DNA from: Candidatus Krumholzibacteriia bacterium | GTDB taxonomy: Bacteria; Krumholzibacteriota; Krumholzibacteriia; LZORAL124-64-63 | Direction of reading: 5' to 3' | NCBI GenBank assembly: GCA_029935695.1 | Contig: JAOZJV010000091.1 | Location: 1-9,745, forward strand | Length of the DNA stretch: 9,745 bases | Made by a program: the position numbers and the translations under genes | In this document: piece by piece, positions 6,095 through 9,745 of the stretch | Numbering within the stretch: the stretch's first letter is position 1 | Layout of the letters: each line of letters begins with the position of its first letter | The notes under the pieces: model-generated | The model's input: the letters and a program-made list of their open reading frames with translations, nothing else | The model's database searches: none | What the model was told of the DNA's origin: nothing

Positions 6095-6125
6095 AAAAAA
6101 AGGGCGGCCCGGAAAGGACCGCCCT
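6095..6125 (-). terminator. Rho-independent terminator after the outer-membrane barrel gene
   Basis: On the minus strand AGGGCGGTCC pairs with GGGCCGCCCT (10 bp, one G-T wobble) around a 5-nt loop, followed by seven T residues (6101-6095). It lies about 22 nt after the stop at 6148. Plus-strand readthrough from the 5545 gene also meets this hairpin, but no T-run follows it in that direction. Confidence 0.88.
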
Positions 6126-6147
6126 GAGTTTGACCTTTTGAGGAAAA

Positions 6148-7146
6148 TTATTCCACCATTTTGAAGGGACGATACGTCAGCTGCAGGATGAACGCAGTGT
6201 CGCGTTCTTCTGTGAGGAACTCATTGTCGTAACTGGTGCTCAAAGGAATGCGTGCACCAAGATATGGCGTGATCGGACCAAATTTGTAAGACACACCGGG
6301 ATAAATATCCAGCAGTGTGCTTTTCTGAATGAGTTCGGAATTGGTGGGGTCGCCAGTGCCGTATTGGATGTCCTGATCACCGTTGCCGGTCATCATCATG
6401 CTGGCGCCGAGGTTCAGCCAGATACCATTGCCAACCATATACCGGCCAAAGGCCGATGCCACAAATTCGTTACCATTGGTTTGGTTGATGGTCGTGGTTG
6501 AAGTGGTGCCATCCCAGTAGGTGGATTCATACACAGTTTCACCCGAAGCATTGATGCGGAACAAAGCCGAAGCCAGCAGGCCGAACTTCGTGGATGACTG
6601 GGTGTACTGCCCCCTGATCATCATATCCATGGAACCCGTGCCCAGGGGAATCCTGACTTCATCATCACCCACAACCTTTTCGTTATCACCGGTGGGAAAC
6701 TTGACGGTTCCCTGCACACGTAGCAGCTTGGAGGGACTGTTGAACTGATGGGTGAATTCACCATCCAGTCCGATATCACCCAGACCACTGGCAGACTCTT
6801 CTCCGGCATAATAGGTGCGGGTGCGTTCAGCAATGAAAGGCAGCCTGGCTTTCAGCTGGAATTTTTCTGAGAACCGATAAGACGGGGTCAGGCTGAAGAT
6901 CTTCTGCTTGTCGCTCACAGCGAAATAGCCATTGACCCCGATGGGTGCTTCGGCGATGGGTTTGCCTTCCTCATCAACCATAGGCTCAGGCGGGGGAGCA
7001 AAGTCTTCGATGGTGGGCTGAACCAGGGGAGTGGTGGAGTAGTCTTCGACTTGATGGTCGTCATCCTGGGCAAAAGCTATGGGGCTCATGAATACCACGA
7101 GGATCAGGACCAGCAGCAGGGTCATCATGGAATGTTTATTGGACAT
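6148..7146 (-). CDS. Outer-membrane beta-barrel, 'MetA-pathway of phenol degradation'/transporter-like family
   Basis: The protein has 332 residues. The signal peptide is clear (MSNKH start, hydrophobic 8-20, ending A-F-A-Q near 27). A Pro- and acid-rich stretch (about 28-68) follows, then repeating amphipathic beta strands to the end. The family hallmark is visible: SGLGDIGLDGEF (120-131) and VKFPTGDNEKVVGDDE (148-163), then LGTGSMDM (168-175), a pattern common to phenol-degradation MetA-like porins. Later strands include GNGIWLNLGASMM (239-251) and YPGVSYKFGPITPYLGARIP (282-301). The start has GGAGAAG about 6 nt upstream. Known: members are outer-membrane channels proposed to take up hydrophobic compounds, though most are untested. 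Odd: the chain ends Y-R-P-F-K-M-V-E, so it lacks the terminal aromatic residue of many barrels. The role here is unknown, and no aromatic catabolism genes are nearby. Confidence 0.78.
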   Translation of the reverse strand: MSNKHSMMTLLLVLILVVFMSPIAFAQDDDHQVEDYSTTPLVQPTIEDFAPPPEPMVDEEGKPIAEAPIGVNGYFAVSDKQKIFSLTPSYRFSEKFQLKARLPFIAERTRTYYAGEESASGLGDIGLDGEFTHQFNSPSKLLRVQGTVKFPTGDNEKVVGDDEVRIPLGTGSMDMMIRGQYTQSSTKFGLLASALFRINASGETVYESTYWDGTTSTTTINQTNGNEFVASAFGRYMVGNGIWLNLGASMMMTGNGDQDIQYGTGDPTNSELIQKSTLLDIYPGVSYKFGPITPYLGARIPLSTSYDNEFLTEERDTAFILQLTYRPFKMVE

Positions 7147-7200
7147 GATGCTTCTCCAATGTTAGTGGTTGAATTTAGATTATCAGACTGTCAATTGAAT

Positions 7201-7209
7201 TGATATTGT
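7201..7209 (+). promoter_or_regulatory. Candidate extended -10 box for the HD-domain gene
   Basis: TGATATTGT fits TGn plus TATTGT (four of six bases of a -10 box), about 35 nt before the chosen GTG start. No convincing -35 box is seen. The surrounding gap (7147-7243) is much richer in A and T than the flanking genes and contains AATTGA repeats on both strands, as expected of a divergent promoter region. Confidence 0.2.
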
Positions 7210-7224
7210 TAATTCCTTCCATGA

Positions 7225-7236
7225 CCTTTCGAAAGG
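7225..7236 (+). promoter_or_regulatory. 12-bp perfect palindrome containing the Shine-Dalgarno of the HD gene
   Basis: CCTTTCGAAAGG is a perfect palindrome. Its right half supplies the only ribosome site (GAAAGG). That site is 1 nt from the ATG at 7238 but 7 nt from the in-frame GTG at 7244, which favours the GTG as start. The palindrome could bind a dimeric regulator; this is not shown. Confidence 0.4.
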
Positions 7237-7243
7237 AATGGCC

Positions 7244-7807
7244 GTGACTAAAGAAATAAATCGAGAGTTGGATTTTCTTCTCCTGTCCAATCGTCTGAAA
7301 ACAACCCCTCGAACAGGGTGGGCGGTGCGTGGGGTGACGGGGTGCGAAAGCGTGGCAGATCACAGTTTCGGGGTGGCTCTGACGGCTCTGACTCTCAGCG
7401 AGATGGTGCCTGTGGATCTGGATCGGGAAAAAATTCTGACCATGGCGATTCTGCACGATCTTGCCGAAAGTGTGACGGGCGATCTCTCCCTGGGGGGTTC
7501 TCGTCTGTTGCCCGAGGGAGCCAAAGCCGAGGCCGAAACCAGGGCCATGGATGAAGCTCTCGGTGGTTTGGGTTTTGCTGGTCGCTGGCTTGAAACCTGG
7601 CAGGAATTTGAAAACCTGGCCAATGACGAAGCCCGCATCGTGCGCGACGCCGACCGGGTGGATTTGTTAACCCAGGCTTTGGTTTATGAACGCAACACCG
7701 GCACGGTGAATCTGGAAGAATTCTGGGAATTTGCTCCTGTTTCGTCTTTTTACTTTCCAGAGAGCCGCGCCCTGATCGAAGGTTTGCTCGAGCGGCGTCC
7801 CCGCTGA
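7244..7807 (+). CDS. HD-domain phosphohydrolase, YfbR/HDDC2-like 5'-deoxynucleotidase
   Basis: The protein has 187 residues from a GTG start, chosen for Shine-Dalgarno spacing (an ATG at 7238 is the alternative). Numbered from the GTG, the HD metal site is intact: His40 in ESVADHSFG, His71-Asp72 in MAILHDLAESVTGD, Glu75 next to it, and Asp135/Asp137 in IVRDADRVDLL. The LKTTPRTGW segment (about 19-26) resembles the substrate-binding N-terminus of this subfamily. Known: YfbR and HDDC2 dephosphorylate deoxynucleoside 5'-monophosphates using a divalent metal; related HD proteins accept other phosphate substrates. No signal peptide, so it is cytosolic. The S9 peptidase starts 33 nt downstream with no terminator between, so the two probably share a transcript. 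Nothing in their functions explains the pairing. Confidence 0.88.
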   Translation: MTKEINRELDFLLLSNRLKTTPRTGWAVRGVTGCESVADHSFGVALTALTLSEMVPVDLDREKILTMAILHDLAESVTGDLSLGGSRLLPEGAKAEAETRAMDEALGGLGFAGRWLETWQEFENLANDEARIVRDADRVDLLTQALVYERNTGTVNLEEFWEFAPVSSFYFPESRALIEGLLERRPR

Positions 7808-7840
7808 GAAAATATCTTTCTATAAAAAAATGGAGTCTCA

Positions 7841-9745
7841 ATGTCACGCTCAAACAGGACCTTTTGGACACTCTTTGGCATCCTGATGGTCTGCTTCTTG
7901 TATGTGTCCGATACGACAGCAGCACCTCTGACTGTTAACCAGCTGCTGGATATCAGCAGGGTAAGCCAAGCCGATATTTCACCTGATGGCAAACTGGCGG
8001 CGTTCACCGTGGTGCAAAACCGTACCCTGGATGAAGACGCCGGCGGCAGTTGGAGCCGGCTGTATGTGGTGTCCACCAAAGAGGGTCAGGTGCGTCCCTA
8101 TATCACCGGCGAAGTATCGGTGAGCAGCCCGTCTTTCAGCCCCGATGGTCGTTACCTGGCATTCCGCATGACCAGGGGGCAGGACGCCAAAAGTCAGGTG
8201 TGGGCCATGCCCATTGACGGCGGCGAAGCCCTGGCCGTCACCAACAGCAAAACCGGCGTCAGCACTTTTGCCTGGAGCCATGACGGCAGCTACCTCTTCA
8301 CCGTGGAGAGCGAACCCCAGGATGAGCAGGAAAAGGAATTGGCCGACAAAGGCTGGTTGCCTCGCTGGTATGAAGAGAATCTGCGCGGTCGTCTGCTTTG
8401 CCGCACGCCTTTCAACTGGAACAAGGCTACGGCCGATGCCGAGATTCTGGTGGCCGATGCTGTGGTGTGGAAACTGGCCGTTGATCCCACCGGAAAGACG
8501 CTTGTTTACAGCAGCAGCGAAAGAAATCTGGTGGACGACAGCATCATGTTCCAGAACCTGCACGTTTTGGATCTTGCCACTTTCAAAACAAGTCTGCTGG
8601 TGGATGTGCCAGGAAAATTGGGCGATGTGAAGGTCAGTCCCGATGGCCGGAACGTGGCCTGGACTGGGGCCGCCACTTTGAGTGATCACGCCATTTCCAC
8701 TCTCTTTGTCTCCTCGCTGGAAAGCCATGAAACCCGCAGTCTGACGGCCCTGGATTACCAGGCTCATGTGCGCCACGTTGCATGGGTGGACAAGAAAAAC
8801 GTATTGGTTCAGGTGGACCAGGGTGTGCACACCAACCTTATTCAGCAGCGCATTGACAAGGAAAGAGGCAACTTCAAGGTTCTCTTCGATGGCGAAAAAT
8901 CCAATCTGGTGGTGGGGATGCCCGCTTCACGCCCAGGCCTGAAAACCATGGTCATGAAAGGCCACAACAGCACCCAGCCCGCCGAACTTTATCTTTGGAA
9001 AGGCAAAGCAGAAGCCAGACGCCTGACCCATCACAACAGCAACCTCGAAAATATTGATCTGGCCGAACAGAAAGTCGTGAAATGGGTGGCTCGCGATGGG
9101 CTGGAAATTGAAGGCATCCTGCAGCTGCCCGTCGGTTGGGATGGCAAACCATTCCCGTTGATCGTTGATGTGCACGGTGGTCCCGAAAGCAATCACCATC
9201 ATGGTTGGGTCAGCCGTTACGTATCGCCGGGACACATTTTCTGCGGCATGGGTTTTGGTGTTCTCTATCCCAATTACCGAGGCAGCACTGGCCGTGGCCT
9301 GGATTTCGCTGCCAGCAGTTTTGCCGATCCCGCCGGTGCCGAATTTGATGATATTGTCGATGGTGTGGATTATCTGATCAACGAAGGCATGGTGGATGCC
9401 GACCGGGTGGGAGTCATGGGCGGCAGCTATGGTGGGTACGCCACCAACTGGTTGACCACCCGCTACAGTGAACGTTTTGCCGCGGGGGTGAGCTTTGTTG
9501 GCATCAGCGACTTGGTGGCCAAACGATTCCTCACCGACATTCCTTTCGAAGACATGCACGTGCACATGGGTAAACCCGTGCGCGAAAGCTGGGATTTGAT
9601 GCTCGACCGCAGTCCCATTCTTTACGCCGACCAAAGCAAAACACCCCTGCTGATTTTGCATGGTGACAGCGACCCGCGGGTGCACCCAAGCCAGAGTCAG
9701 GAAATTTACCGGGCCTTGAAAATGGCCGGGCATCCGGCTGTGCGT
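7841..9745 (+). CDS. S9-family prolyl oligopeptidase / acylaminoacyl-peptidase-like enzyme (partial, cut by right edge)
   Basis: 635 residues are present and the frame is still open at 9745. A signal peptide spans about 1-28 (hydrophobic 8-22, T-T-A-A end). A beta-propeller domain follows, with repeated blade sequences such as ISPDGKLAAFTV, FSPDGRYLAFRM, WSHDGSYLF and VSPDGRNVAW. The alpha/beta-hydrolase domain starts near residue 420: the oxyanion-hole block VDVHGGPES, then YPNYRGSTGRG, the nucleophile Ser529 in MGGSYGGYAT, and the acid Asp611 in HGDSDPRVHP. The catalytic His should lie a few tens of residues on, outside the window, consistent with a usual length near 680-700. Role: an exported serine peptidase acting on short peptides, probably dipeptidyl- or acylaminoacyl-peptidase-like. 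The start has GGAG 5 nt before the ATG. It follows the HD gene by 33 nt and is probably co-transcribed with it. Confidence 0.93.
   Translation, partial: MSRSNRTFWTLFGILMVCFLYVSDTTAAPLTVNQLLDISRVSQADISPDGKLAAFTVVQNRTLDEDAGGSWSRLYVVSTKEGQVRPYITGEVSVSSPSFSPDGRYLAFRMTRGQDAKSQVWAMPIDGGEALAVTNSKTGVSTFAWSHDGSYLFTVESEPQDEQEKELADKGWLPRWYEENLRGRLLCRTPFNWNKATADAEILVADAVVWKLAVDPTGKTLVYSSSERNLVDDSIMFQNLHVLDLATFKTSLLVDVPGKLGDVKVSPDGRNVAWTGAATLSDHAISTLFVSSLESHETRSLTALDYQAHVRHVAWVDKKNVLVQVDQGVHTNLIQQRIDKERGNFKVLFDGEKSNLVVGMPASRPGLKTMVMKGHNSTQPAELYLWKGKAEARRLTHHNSNLENIDLAEQKVVKWVARDGLEIEGILQLPVGWDGKPFPLIVDVHGGPESNHHHGWVSRYVSPGHIFCGMGFGVLYPNYRGSTGRGLDFAASSFADPAGAEFDDIVDGVDYLINEGMVDADRVGVMGGSYGGYATNWLTTRYSERFAAGVSFVGISDLVAKRFLTDIPFEDMHVHMGKPVRESWDLMLDRSPILYADQSKTPLLILHGDSDPRVHPSQSQEIYRALKMAGHPAVR

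Noticed and set aside
7979..9733. Two long minus-strand open frames (283 and 268 codons)
   Set aside because: Both are His/Gly/Val-rich shadows of the S9 peptidase gene, whose propeller and catalytic motifs are in the plus frame.
1..9745. CRISPR arrays, tRNA or rRNA genes, insertion sequences, attachment sites
   Set aside because: I saw no regularly spaced repeats, cloverleaf, transposase, terminal inverted repeats or rRNA signature in the window.

Overview
The window comes from a Gram-negative (diderm) bacterium of moderate GC content. Evidence for this is an outer-membrane beta-barrel, a lipoprotein sulfatase, several Sec signal peptides, clear purine-rich ribosome binding sites and rho-independent terminators. 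It holds no rRNA, tRNA or ribosomal-protein gene, so the lineage cannot be fixed. The set of exported hydrolases (sulfatase, FGE-fold protein, S9 peptidase) would suit a heterotroph that breaks down sulfated polymers and proteins, as in FCB-group, planctomycete-like or deltaproteobacterial lineages. That placement is inference only.

Layout. (A) 1-2718, minus strand. Transcribed first is an exported chalcone-isomerase-like protein (2122-2718), closed by a strong terminator (2074-2109). Next are a NifX/NifB-type FeMo-cofactor-domain protein (1626-1985) and a tight pair: a MotA/TolQ/ExbB-like channel protein (604-1539) and a MotB/ZorB-like partner (1-601, running off the left edge). The partner keeps the channel aspartate but continues into a very long coiled coil. 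(B) 2914-5096, plus strand. An exported SUMF1/FGE-fold protein overlaps the start of a type I sulfatase lipoprotein by 4 nt. The sulfatase keeps the C-x-P-x-R formylglycine motif, but the FGE-fold protein has lost one of the two catalytic cysteines of true aerobic FGE. (C) 5093-5473, minus strand: a hotdog acyl-CoA thioesterase whose stop overlaps the sulfatase stop. (D) 5545-6078, plus strand: an unrecognised helical protein. (E) 6148-7146, minus strand: an outer-membrane barrel of the phenol-degradation 'MetA-pathway' type with its own terminator (6095-6125). (F) 7244-9745, plus strand: an HD-domain nucleotidase-like protein, then an S9 prolyl-oligopeptidase-family enzyme cut by the right edge before its catalytic His.

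How the genes relate. The two units with real genetic linkage are the FGE-fold/sulfatase pair (ATGA overlap) and the channel/stalk pair (2-nt gap). The rest look like short, independent transcription units. The most promising candidate for an undescribed system is the channel/stalk pair. It looks like a proton- or sodium-driven machine related to MotAB, TolQR and the ZorAB core of Zorya defence, but with a short cytoplasmic tail on the A subunit and a long coiled-coil stalk on the B subunit. The genes that would settle its role lie left of the window.
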